Shown: in pieces, positions 7,816 through 16,468 of the stretch
How positions within the stretch are numbered: the stretch's first letter is position 1
How the letters are laid out: each line of letters starts with the position of its first letter
From: DASXTC01 sp036505635
Lineage (GTDB): Bacteria; Acidobacteriota; Polarisedimenticolia; JACPZX01; DASXTC01
DNA: 64,000 bases
Assembly: GCA_036505635.1 (NCBI GenBank)
Contig: DASXTC010000081.1
Span: 1 to 64,000 of the forward strand
Reading direction: 5' to 3'
Position numbers and translations under genes: made by a program
Notes under the pieces: model-generated
Database searches by the model: none
Told to the model about the DNA's origin: nothing
The model's input: the letters and a program-made list of their open reading frames with translations, nothing else

Positions 7816-9240
7816 TCAGCTCACCCGGGAGGATTCCACCATCATCTTGAGGAAGTCGGCGTTGGACTTCGTGCCGCCCATCTTGTCGAGCAGCAGCTCC
7901 ATCGCCTCGACGGGTGAGAGCTGGTGGAGGACCTTGCGGAGCACCCAGATGCGCATGAGGTCCTCCCGCGAGAGGAGAAGCTCTTCCTTGCGGGTCCCGG
8001 AGCGCGTGATCTCGATGGCCGGATAGACGCGCCGGTCGACCAGCGCGCGGTCCAGGTGCAGCTCCATGTTGCCGGTGCCCTTGAACTCCTCGAAGATGAC
8101 GTCGTCCATGCGGCTGCCGGTGTCGATGAGGGCCGTGGCGACGATCGTCAGGCTCCCCCCCTGCTCGATCTTGCGCGCCGCGCCGAAGAAGCGCTTTGGT
8201 TTCTGCAGGGCGTTGGCGTCGAGGCCCCCTGAAAGGACCTTGCCGGAGGGAGGGGCCACCGTGTTGTGGGCGCGGGCCAGACGGGTAATGCTGTCGAGGA
8301 GGATCACGACGTCCTTGCCGCACTCCACCAGCCTCTTGGCCTTCTCGAGGACCATGTCGGCGACGTGGACGTGCTGCGTGCCGGGCTCGTCGAACGTGGA
8401 GGCGATCACCTCGCCGTCCACGGTGCGGGCCATGTCGGTGACTTCCTCGGGCCTCTCGTCGATCAGCAGCACGATCAGGACCACCTCGGGGTGGTTGGCC
8501 GTGATCGAATTGGCGACCGACTGCAGCAGCATCGTCTTGCCCGTGCGCGGCGGCGCGACGATCAGCGCTCGCTGGCCCTTGCCCAGGGGCACCATGAGGT
8601 CGAGCACGCGGCCGCAGAAGTTCTCGGGGGTCGTCTCGAGGCGCAGCCTCTCGTTGGGGTAGATCGGCGTGAGGTTGTCGAAGAAGACCCGCTCGCGCGA
8701 CTTCTCAGGTGGCTCGAAGTTGACCGCCTCCACCTTCAGCAGGGCGAAGTAGCGCTCCCCCTCGTTGGGAGGCCGGATCTGTCCCGAGATCGTGTCGCCT
8801 GTGCGCAGGTCGAACTTCTGGATCTGCGAGGGGGAGACGTAGACGTCGTCGGCCCCCGGCAGGTAGCTGTTCTCGGGCGCTCTCAGGAACCCGAACCCGT
8901 CGGGCAGGACCTCCAGCACCCCTTCCAGGAAGATGTAGCCGCTGCGCTCCGTCTGGTGCTTGAGGATCTGGAAGATCAGGTCGTGCTTGCGGGTGCCCGA
9001 AGCCCCGGAGATCTCGAGCCCCTTGGCGATCGTCACGAGGTCGGAGGCGGAGGTCTCCTTGAGGGCCTGGAGTGTGTAGTGGGTCCGGGTCGCGGGGCCC
9101 TCCGGGCGCGGTGCCCCCGGGGCGGCGTCGGCCGGCGAAGCTCCGCCCGCCGGCAGCTCCGCCATCGCGGTTCTGCCCGGCCCTCTGCCCTGGCCGTTCT
9201 CACGGCGCGGGGCTGGCCCTCTTCCTCGTCTGTCGTTCAT
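7816..9240 (-). CDS. rho: transcription termination factor Rho
   Basis: Hexameric RNA helicase that ends transcription at Rho-dependent sites. The 474-aa protein has a Gly/Ala/Pro/Arg-rich N-terminal extension (about residues 1-55), the Rho N-terminal and cold-shock RNA-binding domains (LPDGFGFLR near 113), Walker A APPRTGKT at 229-236 and Walker B in DVVILLDSITRLAR. It lies 26 bases downstream of rpoD on the same strand, so the two probably share a transcript. No clear Shine-Dalgarno sequence precedes its ATG. The extension is longer than in E. coli Rho and resembles the disordered inserts of other GC-rich phyla. Confidence 0.97.
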   Translation of the reverse strand: MNDRRGRGPAPRRENGQGRGPGRTAMAELPAGGASPADAAPGAPRPEGPATRTHYTLQALKETSASDLVTIAKGLEISGASGTRKHDLIFQILKHQTERSGYIFLEGVLEVLPDGFGFLRAPENSYLPGADDVYVSPSQIQKFDLRTGDTISGQIRPPNEGERYFALLKVEAVNFEPPEKSRERVFFDNLTPIYPNERLRLETTPENFCGRVLDLMVPLGKGQRALIVAPPRTGKTMLLQSVANSITANHPEVVLIVLLIDERPEEVTDMARTVDGEVIASTFDEPGTQHVHVADMVLEKAKRLVECGKDVVILLDSITRLARAHNTVAPPSGKVLSGGLDANALQKPKRFFGAARKIEQGGSLTIVATALIDTGSRMDDVIFEEFKGTGNMELHLDRALVDRRVYPAIEITRSGTRKEELLLSREDLMRIWVLRKVLHQLSPVEAMELLLDKMGGTKSNADFLKMMVESSRVS

Positions 9241-9266
9241 TATCTTTGAAGGGCGGCGCGTGCAGA

Positions 9267-10889
9267 CTAGCTCAGGAACTCCCGCAGCTTCTTGGACTTG
9301 AGCGGATGCTGGAGCTTCTTGAGCGCCTTCGACTCGATCTGCCGGATGCGCTCACGGGTGAGCTGCATGACGCGGCCGACCTCCTCGAGGGTGTAGTTGT
9401 GCTTCTCCCCGATGCCGAACCGCATCCGGATGACCCGCTCCTCCTTGTCGGAGAGGGTCTTGAGCGCCTCCTGAATCTTCTCGGTGAGATCCCGGTTGAC
9501 CGCCTGCTCGAAGGGCGACTCCACCTTGTCGTCCGACACGAAGCGCAGCAGGCCCCCGCCCTCGTCGTCCTCGGTGTTCCTCTCGAAGAAGATGGGGTCC
9601 TTCACCAGCTCCAGGATCTCCTTGATCTTGGCCACCGGCATGTGCATCTTGCGGGCGATCTCCTTGGACGACGGCTCGCGGCCCATCGCCTTGGTCAGCT
9701 CCCTCACGGCGTCCGACACCTTCTTGTACTTCTCGTTCATGTGGACCGGGATCCGGATGATCCGGGACTTGTCGGCGATCGCGCGATCCATAGCCTGCTT
9801 GATCCACCAGAAGGCGTACGTCGAGAACTTGTAGCCGCGACGGTACTCGAACTTCTCCACCGCCTTCATCAGCCCGAGGTTCCCCTCCTGGATCAGGTCC
9901 ATGAGGGAGAGCCCCTGGTTCACGTACCTCTTCGCGATGAAGACCACCAGGCGCAGGTTGGCCCGGATCATGTCCTCGCGGGCGCGGTCGAGCAGGTCAC
10001 GCGACTCGATGGCGGCGAGGGAGCGGTCTTTCAGCTCCTCGGGCTTCATCCCCGCCTCGCGGGCCACGCGCCGGATGTCCTTGCGCAGATCCTGCACGCG
10101 CGCCCTGATCTTCTCGACCCTCGCCCGGGCCGCCGCCTTGCCGGCCTTCGTGAGCTTGCGGGGCGCGCGACGGGCGACGGTGGAGGCCCCCTCGACGCGG
10201 AGCCCCGCGCGCAGCTTCAGCGAGCGGATCTCCTCCTCCAGCTCGCGGACGTGACGGGCGTCGGTCACCAGGCGCGCCACGAAATGATCGAGCGGCTGGC
10301 GCGGGATCTCTCCCCGGGTGAAGGAGCTGTTGACGTCGGCGGAGACGGTCTTCTTCCACAGGAGGGCGCTCTTGCGGATCACCGCGTCGAGCCCTTTCTT
10401 GCCCACCTCCATCCGCTTGGCGAGCTCGACCTCCTTCTCCTTGGTCAGCAGCGAGGAAGCGCTCATGTCGCGGAAGTAGATCGAGAGGAGTCCCGCCTGT
10501 CGATCGTCGTCGGCCTTCTCGGGCTCTTTCTCGGGCGCGACTTCCTGGGCGTCAGCCGCGGCGTCCGCGGCCGCCTCGACCTGCTCGTCGTGCCCCTCGA
10601 GGACATCGGCCACCTCGTGGGCCTCGACGGGCTCGGGGGTCTCCACCGGGTCGAGCGTGTCGGAGGCCTCGCGGTCGATGAAAGCCCCCTCGAACGGAGG
10701 AGCGTCGTCAAAGGTGAGCTCGCCCCTCAGCGCAGGGTTGTCGATCCCGGCGACGGCGGTGGATCGGTGCGGCACCTCGGCGCTCCAGCGCCCGCGGTCC
10801 CAGCCGTCCTCGTTCATCTCGAGATCCTGCTTGTCCATGACGTTGGCCTTGCGCCTCCGGTTCACGAGAACCGTGTTACCCCTTTTCAT
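9267..10889 (-). CDS. rpoD: primary RNA polymerase sigma factor RpoD
   Basis: Principal sigma70 factor. The 540-aa protein starts with an acidic variable region and then has region 1.2 (ASSLLTKEKEVELAKRME), the core-binding and -10-recognition region 2 (NLRLVVFIAKRYVNQGLSLM; AFWWIKQAMDRAIADK), region 3 (EKYKKVSDAVRELTKAMGR) and the C-terminal -35-binding region 4.2 (YTLEEVGRVMQLTRERIRQI). The start at 10889 has an excellent Shine-Dalgarno sequence (GGAGG, 5 bases upstream). The many TTGxCx/TAxxxT promoters in this window fit recognition by this factor. Confidence 0.97.
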   Translation of the reverse strand: MKRGNTVLVNRRRKANVMDKQDLEMNEDGWDRGRWSAEVPHRSTAVAGIDNPALRGELTFDDAPPFEGAFIDREASDTLDPVETPEPVEAHEVADVLEGHDEQVEAAADAAADAQEVAPEKEPEKADDDRQAGLLSIYFRDMSASSLLTKEKEVELAKRMEVGKKGLDAVIRKSALLWKKTVSADVNSSFTRGEIPRQPLDHFVARLVTDARHVRELEEEIRSLKLRAGLRVEGASTVARRAPRKLTKAGKAAARARVEKIRARVQDLRKDIRRVAREAGMKPEELKDRSLAAIESRDLLDRAREDMIRANLRLVVFIAKRYVNQGLSLMDLIQEGNLGLMKAVEKFEYRRGYKFSTYAFWWIKQAMDRAIADKSRIIRIPVHMNEKYKKVSDAVRELTKAMGREPSSKEIARKMHMPVAKIKEILELVKDPIFFERNTEDDEGGGLLRFVSDDKVESPFEQAVNRDLTEKIQEALKTLSDKEERVIRMRFGIGEKHNYTLEEVGRVMQLTRERIRQIESKALKKLQHPLKSKKLREFLS

Positions 10890-11325
10890 CCGTTCCTCCG
10901 CAGAACCTCGTGCGCTGAGCCGTTCCCTGCTGCCCGCATGGCCGACAACGCGTTGACGGAATAGGGCTCGGGGTTGTTTCGGTCCGTGGAACTCGGTGAT
11001 CCAGCCTGGGTCGTGCAGACTCCAGCGACTTTTGTCGCCCGCGATCGCCGGGTGGGGCGGGTCAGAGGTCCATGCCGCGCTCGACCTTCATAACGGTCGA
11101 GCCACCCTCAAGTTTCACTCCTGAATGAGGGTGCAGACGCGGTCGCCTACCTGTTTACCCGGATGTACCTCCGCCCCGGTCGAGGCCTGTGTGTCTTCGT
11201 CGCAGCAGATGCCCACAATTGTGACTGAATCCGACTGGGGAGATCGAGTCTGCGCGAACTTGCCACCCGCCGGGTGAGGGTTGTGGAGAATGCCTCCCAG
11301 GCTCAGGTAAGGCGTGCCTGTAGTT
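10890..11325 (-). other. long structured leader of rpoD
   Basis: About 435 bases separate the predicted start site from the rpoD ATG. On the transcript three clear hairpins occur: an 8-bp stem (CACCCTCA/TGAGGGTG) at 11103-11133; directly abutting it an 8-bp stem (GCTCGACC/GGTCGAGC) at 11079-11102; and a 5-bp stem with a four-base loop at 11025-11038. An open frame ending at 11115 and a very short one overlapping its stop run through the region, but neither resembles a known family. It may be a regulatory leader, or a separate small transcript ending at the hairpins. Confidence 0.4.
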
Positions 11326-11331
11326 GAGTGG

Positions 11332-11360
11332 ACTTTACGCCCGGATCTCCCCCTTGTCAA
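11332..11360 (-). promoter_or_regulatory. near-consensus sigma70 promoter upstream of rpoD
   Basis: On the minus strand TTGACA (11360-11355) and TAAAGT (11337-11332) are separated by exactly 17 bp. The next gene in this direction is rpoD, about 440 bases downstream, so it either drives rpoD through a long leader or a small RNA/ORF in between. Confidence 0.6.
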
Positions 11361-11505
11361 GCCCCAGGATGAAAGTTTTTCCTCTGGCAGTGGGCTGAAA
11401 AGCCCTGTCCTGCAATCACTTGAGGGGTGTTTACTCAGGGCTCCAAAAAGCGTGGCCTGGAATCCCGTTCCCTCCCAAAAAAGAGGTGCGGCCGCCGAGG
11501 GTCAA
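11361..11505. other. spacer between the glycogen operon end and the rpoD promoter
   Basis: It contains a small hairpin GGGCT-GAAA-AGCCC at 11392-11405 but no U-run, so no confident terminator for the operon ending at 11506. Confidence 0.35.
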
Positions 11506-12636
11506 TTAACCCGGTCCAGATCTCGCCCATGCGACGATTCTCCCGCCCAGCTCCGAAAGGGCCTGGGCATCGAGCTGTCCGCCCCCCTCCGCAAGGTCGG
11601 AGCCCGTGAAAACGCGCATAATGGCCGGACGCCTCGCAGGCAGAGACCCGTCCCACCTTCCCGCCACGAGGGCCGCTGGCAGGCCCAGTCCCGCAGCCGC
11701 CTCGATGACCCGTGCCGCGACCTTCCCTTGAAGGCTCTGGGCGTCGAAGGATCCCTCCCCAGTCACCACGAGGTCCGCCTCGGCAAGCCTGTCGGCGAAG
11801 GAAAGCCTTTCCAGGAGGAAGGGAGCGCCCGGGCGCAAGAGCGCGCCGAGAAAGGTCCGGCAGGCCAGCCCCAGCCCTCCGGCGGCGCCGCCCCCCGGAA
11901 GCATCGCAAGCGTGGACGGGTCCTGCCCACCCCAGTGGGCGCAGGCCGATACGACGTGCTCGAGCCCTGCCTCCAGGACGAGAAGGTCCGCGGGGCTCGC
12001 TCCCTTCTGCGGCCCGTAGACTATCGCCGCCCCGGAGGGTCCCAGGACGGGGTTGTCCACGTCATGCAGGACCGTGAAGCTCGCCTCGGCGAGCCCCGGG
12101 TGGGCCATGGAGCCGTCGATCCGGACGATGGCGGGCAGGTCGGAGCCCACCCCCCGGATCTCCTCGCCGCCTCGCTCCAGGAATCTGAAGCCGAGCGCCC
12201 GGGCCATGCCGGTCCCCCCATCCACTGTGGCGCTCCCTCCCAGGCCGATGAGGAACCTGCGCAGGCCGGCATCGAGACATGCCGCAACCGCCTCACCGAG
12301 GCCACGGGAGGAGGCCCGCATCGGGTCGCGAGATCCAGGGGGCACGAGGCCTAGGCCGCAGAACCGCGCTGATTCGAGCAGCGCGGTGCCGTCGGGCGCG
12401 ACACCGTAGAGCGCCTCGACCGGCTCGCCGAGCGGGCCATGGACTTCAAGGATGTGGGAGGTCCCGCCGCACGCCGCGAGGAGCGCCTCGAGGGTTCCCT
12501 CGCCGCCGTCCGCCAGAGGGTGCTCGAGCACGACGATGTCGGGCGAGGTGCGTTTCATCCCGCGGGCCAGGTGGGCGCAGACCTGAGACGCGGTGAATGT
12601 GCCGCGGAACTTGTCGGGGGCGAGGAGCACCCTCAT
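11506..12636 (-). CDS. glycerate kinase (GarK/GlxK family)
   Basis: A 376-aa glycerate kinase, ATP plus D-glycerate giving phosphoglycerate (the 2-phosphate in the GarK/GlxK family). Signatures are the N-terminal APDKFRGT, HPLADGGEGT, GGSATVDGGTGMARALGF and the C-terminal VVTGEGSFDAQSLQGKV. The ATG at 12636 gives the canonical N-terminus. It is the last gene of the minus-strand glycogen operon, 14 bases after glgC. Its presence suggests that carbon from glycerate or storage-glucan breakdown is fed into lower glycolysis. A link to glucosylglycerate-type solutes is also possible, although no synthase for these is present. Confidence 0.85.
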   Translation of the reverse strand: MRVLLAPDKFRGTFTASQVCAHLARGMKRTSPDIVVLEHPLADGGEGTLEALLAACGGTSHILEVHGPLGEPVEALYGVAPDGTALLESARFCGLGLVPPGSRDPMRASSRGLGEAVAACLDAGLRRFLIGLGGSATVDGGTGMARALGFRFLERGGEEIRGVGSDLPAIVRIDGSMAHPGLAEASFTVLHDVDNPVLGPSGAAIVYGPQKGASPADLLVLEAGLEHVVSACAHWGGQDPSTLAMLPGGGAAGGLGLACRTFLGALLRPGAPFLLERLSFADRLAEADLVVTGEGSFDAQSLQGKVAARVIEAAAGLGLPAALVAGRWDGSLPARRPAIMRVFTGSDLAEGGGQLDAQALSELGGRIVAWARSGPG

Positions 12637-12650
12637 CCGGATCCCCGAGT

Positions 12651-13895
12651 TCAGATCCCCGACAGGTCGGCTCCCTTGGGGATGACGACGATGCCGCCCG
12701 GCGAGACGGTGAAGCGCCGGGCGTCCGTATCCGGGTCGTGGCCGATGACGGTCCGCGACGGGACTTTCACTCCCTTGTCGATGATGGCGCGCCGTATCTG
12801 GCAGTGCCGGCCGATCTCGACCCCGTCGAGGAGGATCGAGTCCTCCACCTTCGAGTACGAATTGACGCGGACGCCCGGCGAGAGGATGGAGCGCTCCACG
12901 CGCCCGCCGCTGATGATGACGCCGTTGCTCACGAGCGAGTCGAGCGCGATGCCGATACGCTCGGGATCCCCTCCCGCGACCCGGTCTCCGGCGAACACCA
13001 TCTTGGCCGGCGGGTCGAAGGCCGGGTAGGTGCGCATCGGCCACTCCTTGTCGTACAGGTTGAAGAGGGGCTCCACCTGCACCAGGTCCATGCTCGCCTC
13101 GTAGTAGGAGTCGAGCGTCCCGATGTCGCGCCAGTAGCTCTTGGCCTTCTTGTTCTTGTCCACGAAGCGGAAGGCCTGGACGCGGTGGGTGGGGACCATC
13201 GCCGGGATGATGTTGCGCCCGAAGTCGTGCTGCGTCTGCCTGCGGGCGTCCTCGACCACGTTGCGCACGAGGGCCCCTGTCTCGAAGATGTAGACCCCCA
13301 TGTTCACCAGGCAGATGTCGGACCTTTCGGGGACCGGCTGCGGCTGCTCCGGCTTCTCCTGAAACCCGGTGATCCGTCCATCCGGATCGACCTGCAGCAC
13401 GCCGAGCTGGCCGGCCGCCTTCGAGACCTCCGTCTCCACCACCGCCACCGTGAGGTCGGCCTTCCGGCTCAGGTGGAACTCGAACATCTCGGCGTAGTCC
13501 ATCTTGTAGATGTGGTCCCCGGAGAGGACCACGGTGTGGGCGGGGCGCTCATCCTCGAGAAAGAAGAGGTTCTGGTAGATGGCGTCGGCCGTCCCCTGGT
13601 ACCAGCGCTCACCGACCCGCTGCTGTGGCGGCAGGGTGTCGAGGAACTCCCCGAGGTCGGGATTGAAGATGTGCCACGCGTGGCGCAGGTGCCGGTCCAG
13701 CGAGTGGGACTTGTACTGCGTCAGGACGAGGATGCGCCTCAGATCCGAGTTGAGGCAGTTCGACAGGGTGAAGTCGATGATGCGATAGATCCCTCCGAAC
13801 GGGACGGCGGGCTTGGACCGATCCCTGGTGAGCGGGTAGAGGCGCTCGCCCTGCCCGCCGGCCAGGATGATGGTCAACGCGTCCGCGTGCTTCAT
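12651..13895 (-). CDS. glgC: glucose-1-phosphate adenylyltransferase GlgC
   Basis: Makes ADP-glucose for glycogen synthesis. The 414-aa protein carries the nucleotidyltransferase motif LAGGQGERLYPLT, the KPAVPFGG segment, the substrate site LSGDHIYKMDY and a C-terminal left-handed beta-helix with hexapeptide-like repeats (SILLDGVEIGRHCQIRRAII). Length and motifs match bacterial GlgC. It sits 30 bases after glgA and 14 bases before the glycerate kinase gene. The N-terminal region carrying allosteric sites in other GlgC enzymes is present, but the effector cannot be predicted. Confidence 0.95.
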   Translation of the reverse strand: MKHADALTIILAGGQGERLYPLTRDRSKPAVPFGGIYRIIDFTLSNCLNSDLRRILVLTQYKSHSLDRHLRHAWHIFNPDLGEFLDTLPPQQRVGERWYQGTADAIYQNLFFLEDERPAHTVVLSGDHIYKMDYAEMFEFHLSRKADLTVAVVETEVSKAAGQLGVLQVDPDGRITGFQEKPEQPQPVPERSDICLVNMGVYIFETGALVRNVVEDARRQTQHDFGRNIIPAMVPTHRVQAFRFVDKNKKAKSYWRDIGTLDSYYEASMDLVQVEPLFNLYDKEWPMRTYPAFDPPAKMVFAGDRVAGGDPERIGIALDSLVSNGVIISGGRVERSILSPGVRVNSYSKVEDSILLDGVEIGRHCQIRRAIIDKGVKVPSRTVIGHDPDTDARRFTVSPGGIVVIPKGADLSGI

Positions 13896-13925
13896 CGCGC
13901 GTTGCTCTCCCCCGCGGCGGGCGCC

Positions 13926-15395
13926 TCAGGCGTATTGCCTCCTGGCGGGCGCCCGCTCGGCGGCCTTCTGGGCGGCCTTCTCGTAGAGCTGGACGTACAG
14001 CCCGGCCGACCGGTCCCACGAGTAGTCCCCCTTCATCCCCGCCTGCGCGAGACGGGCCCACTTCCTGCTCTCGGTGTAGACCCCCAGCGCCCGATCGATC
14101 GCCGCCAGCATCGCCGCCGCGTCGTACTCGCCGAAGACGAACCCGTTGGGCTTGCGCTCGCCGGCCGCCTCCTCGAAGACGGTGTCGGCCAGACCGCCGG
14201 TGGCGCGCACGATCGGCACCGTGCCGTAGGCGAGGCTGTACATCTGATTCAGCCCGCACGGCTCGTACCGCGACGGCATGAGGAACATGTCGCTGCCCGC
14301 CTCGATCAGGTGCGCGAGCGCCTCGTCGAACCCGATCCGCACTCCCACACGGTCCGGGTAGCGGGTCTGGGCCTCGCGGAACATCTTCACGTAGCGCTCC
14401 TCGCCGGCCCCCAGCACGACGATCCTGAGATCCCGGCTCATGAGCTCCGGCATCGCCTTCTCGATCAGATCGAACCCCTTCTGCTCGGTGAGGCGCGAGA
14501 TGATCCCGATGAGAGGCACGCGTTTGCGGCCGGCCGGCAGCCCCATCTCCTTCAGCAGGGTCGTCTTGCAGCGCGCCTTGCCGGACAAGCCGGCGGCGCT
14601 GTAGTGGTCCTTCAGGTGCACGTCCTTCGCAGGGTTCCAGTACGTGTCGTCGATCCCGTTGAGCACGCCGTGCAGGTCCGCGCGCCGCGCCTGGAGCACG
14701 CCCTCCAGCCCGCTCCCTTGCTCCGGTGTGCAGATCTCCTGCGCGTAGGTCGGGCTGACGGTCGTGATGAGATCCGCGAACGACAGCCCGATCTTCATGA
14801 AGTTGACCTTCCCCCAGAACTCGAACGGGCTCACCGGGTAGAAGAGCGCGCGGTCGAAGCCCGCCACCTCCAGCGTCTCGGGGGGGAAGAGCCCCTGATA
14901 TCCGAGGTTGTGGACGGTGAACAGGGTCCCCGTGCCCGGGAAGTGTGAAGCCTCCTTCATCCGCAGGTAGGCGGGGATAAGCGCGGTCTGGTGATCGTGG
15001 CAGTGGATGACGTCGGGCGCGAAGCCGATCTCCCTGAGCAGCCCCAGCGCCGCGCGCTGGAAGGTGATGAAGCGTTCGGCGTTGTCCGGATACCCCTTGC
15101 CGTCCTTCGGATCGTTGTATATGCCGGGCCGGCCGAAGTGGCGCGGGCTCTCGATCAGGTGGACCGGCACGCGGGTGGCCCCCTTCTCCCCCGAGACGAC
15201 CTCCGTGACGGGCGAGCCGCCGGGTCCATCAACCAGCTTGTGGCGCGCCGCGTCGATCGACGCGTACCGCGGCAGCACGACTCTCACCTGGTGTCCGAGC
15301 CGGGCCAGCGCGTGCGGCAGCGCCCCCACGACGTCGGCAAGCCCACCCACCTTGGCGAGCGGGGCCATTTCGGACGCAATCATCGCGATCTTCAA
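13926..15395 (-). CDS. glgA: glycogen synthase GlgA (GT5)
   Basis: Elongates alpha-1,4-glucan from ADP-glucose. The 489-aa GT5 enzyme has the N-terminal KVGGLADVVGALP substrate loop, IHCHDHQTA and the C-terminal GLIP-type block (SRYEPCGLNQMYSLAYGTVP). The start is a TTG at 15395, supported by AAGGAGG seven bases upstream and by the family N-terminus MKIAMIASEMAP; the next ATG would cut the first strand. The TTG overlaps the galT stop codon as TTGA, indicating translational coupling. Confidence 0.93.
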   Translation of the reverse strand: MKIAMIASEMAPLAKVGGLADVVGALPHALARLGHQVRVVLPRYASIDAARHKLVDGPGGSPVTEVVSGEKGATRVPVHLIESPRHFGRPGIYNDPKDGKGYPDNAERFITFQRAALGLLREIGFAPDVIHCHDHQTALIPAYLRMKEASHFPGTGTLFTVHNLGYQGLFPPETLEVAGFDRALFYPVSPFEFWGKVNFMKIGLSFADLITTVSPTYAQEICTPEQGSGLEGVLQARRADLHGVLNGIDDTYWNPAKDVHLKDHYSAAGLSGKARCKTTLLKEMGLPAGRKRVPLIGIISRLTEQKGFDLIEKAMPELMSRDLRIVVLGAGEERYVKMFREAQTRYPDRVGVRIGFDEALAHLIEAGSDMFLMPSRYEPCGLNQMYSLAYGTVPIVRATGGLADTVFEEAAGERKPNGFVFGEYDAAAMLAAIDRALGVYTESRKWARLAQAGMKGDYSWDRSAGLYVQLYEKAAQKAAERAPARRQYA

Positions 15396-16423
15396 AGCTC
15401 GACCTCCTTGAGAAACCGGGCCGCCTCCTCGGGGGCGGTCGGATTGATGTAGAAGCCCGTGCCCCACTCGAACCCCGCGACCTTCGTGAGCCTCGGCAGG
15501 ATCTCGATGTGCCAGTGGAAATCGAACGCGAGGCTCTCCCAGTAGTGGGCCCGCTTGTGCGTCGTCTCGGTGTTGGGGGCGGTGTGGAACATGAAGTTGT
15601 ACGGCGGGTCCTTCAGCGCGCGCTTGAGACGCGACAGGACCTCCTTGAGCGCGCGAGCGAGCCCGTCGACCTCCGGTGGCTCGATGTCGACCAGACGGTG
15701 CCGGTGGCGACGCGGCGCCAGTGTGACCTCGAAGGGGAAGCGCGAGGCGTAGGGCGCGAACGCGATGTACTGATCGTCGATGTAGATCACGCGCCGTCCT
15801 TCGTCGATCTCCTGGTCGATGACGTCGCAGAAGAGGCAGCGCTCCTTGAGCTGGTGGTGCGACCTGGAGGACTCCAGCTCGACGGCCACGGTGCGCGGAG
15901 TCACCGGCGTGGCGATGATCTGAGTGTGGGAGTGGGCCAGCGACGCGCCCGCGCTGGACCCGTGGTTCTTGAATATCAGGATGTACTTGAAGCGTTTGTC
16001 TCGCAGCAGGTCCTCGTGCCGCGAACGGTAGAACTCCACCACCGAGGTAACCCTCTCGACGGGCATGTCGGCAAGGGCGAGGTCGTGCTCGGGGCCCTCC
16101 ACGATCACCTCGTGGGCGCCGATGCCGCGCATGCGGTCGTAGATCCCCATCGCCCTGCGGTCGAGGGCCCCCTCGATCATGAGCGCGGGAAACTTGTTTG
16201 GTATGACGCGCACCTGCCAGCCCGGCGTGTTGGGCTGGCTGCCGTTCTCCCGGAGCGCCGTGATCTCCGGCGGGGTCTTGTCCTCGTGGCCGGGACAGAA
16301 CGGGCAGAAGGCGCCGTCCGCGAACCCGGCGCCCTCCGGGATGAAATCCGTGGGTCGCTTGCTTCGATCGGTGGCGATGATGACCCACCGCCTCTGGATG
16401 GGATCGTGACGCAGCTCCGACAT
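15392..16423 (-). CDS. galT: GalT-family nucleotidyltransferase (galactose-1-phosphate uridylyltransferase or ADP-glucose phosphorylase type)
   Basis: A 343-aa HIT-superfamily enzyme. The zinc-type CPFC pair is at residues 40-43 and the catalytic HSH of HSHTQ at 164-166, which forms the nucleotidyl-histidine intermediate. A second CxxC (CLFC) lies further on. Members exchange UMP or AMP between sugar-phosphates. Because it is wedged between GH57 genes and glgA rather than galK/galE, it may act on ADP- or UDP-glucose in glycogen turnover rather than in galactose catabolism. It overlaps the glgA start by four bases. Confidence 0.85.
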   Translation of the reverse strand: MSELRHDPIQRRWVIIATDRSKRPTDFIPEGAGFADGAFCPFCPGHEDKTPPEITALRENGSQPNTPGWQVRVIPNKFPALMIEGALDRRAMGIYDRMRGIGAHEVIVEGPEHDLALADMPVERVTSVVEFYRSRHEDLLRDKRFKYILIFKNHGSSAGASLAHSHTQIIATPVTPRTVAVELESSRSHHQLKERCLFCDVIDQEIDEGRRVIYIDDQYIAFAPYASRFPFEVTLAPRRHRHRLVDIEPPEVDGLARALKEVLSRLKRALKDPPYNFMFHTAPNTETTHKRAHYWESLAFDFHWHIEILPRLTKVAGFEWGTGFYINPTAPEEAARFLKEVEL

Positions 16424-16468
16424 GAGTGAAGTTGTCTCCGCGTGTGTGGTGTCCGATGAACCTGGTGA

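Noticed and set aside
11115..11360. 81-codon frame in the rpoD leader with a faint resemblance to a biotin carrier (GKQVGDRVCTL)
   Set aside because: Its only ATG lies across the -35 box of a strong promoter, there is no biotin-lysine motif, and the similarity is short.
12597..14948. Long plus-strand open frame opposite glgC/glgA
   Set aside because: It is the antisense shadow of two well-supported genes; the Arg/Gly/Val-rich composition is typical of GC-rich complementary frames.
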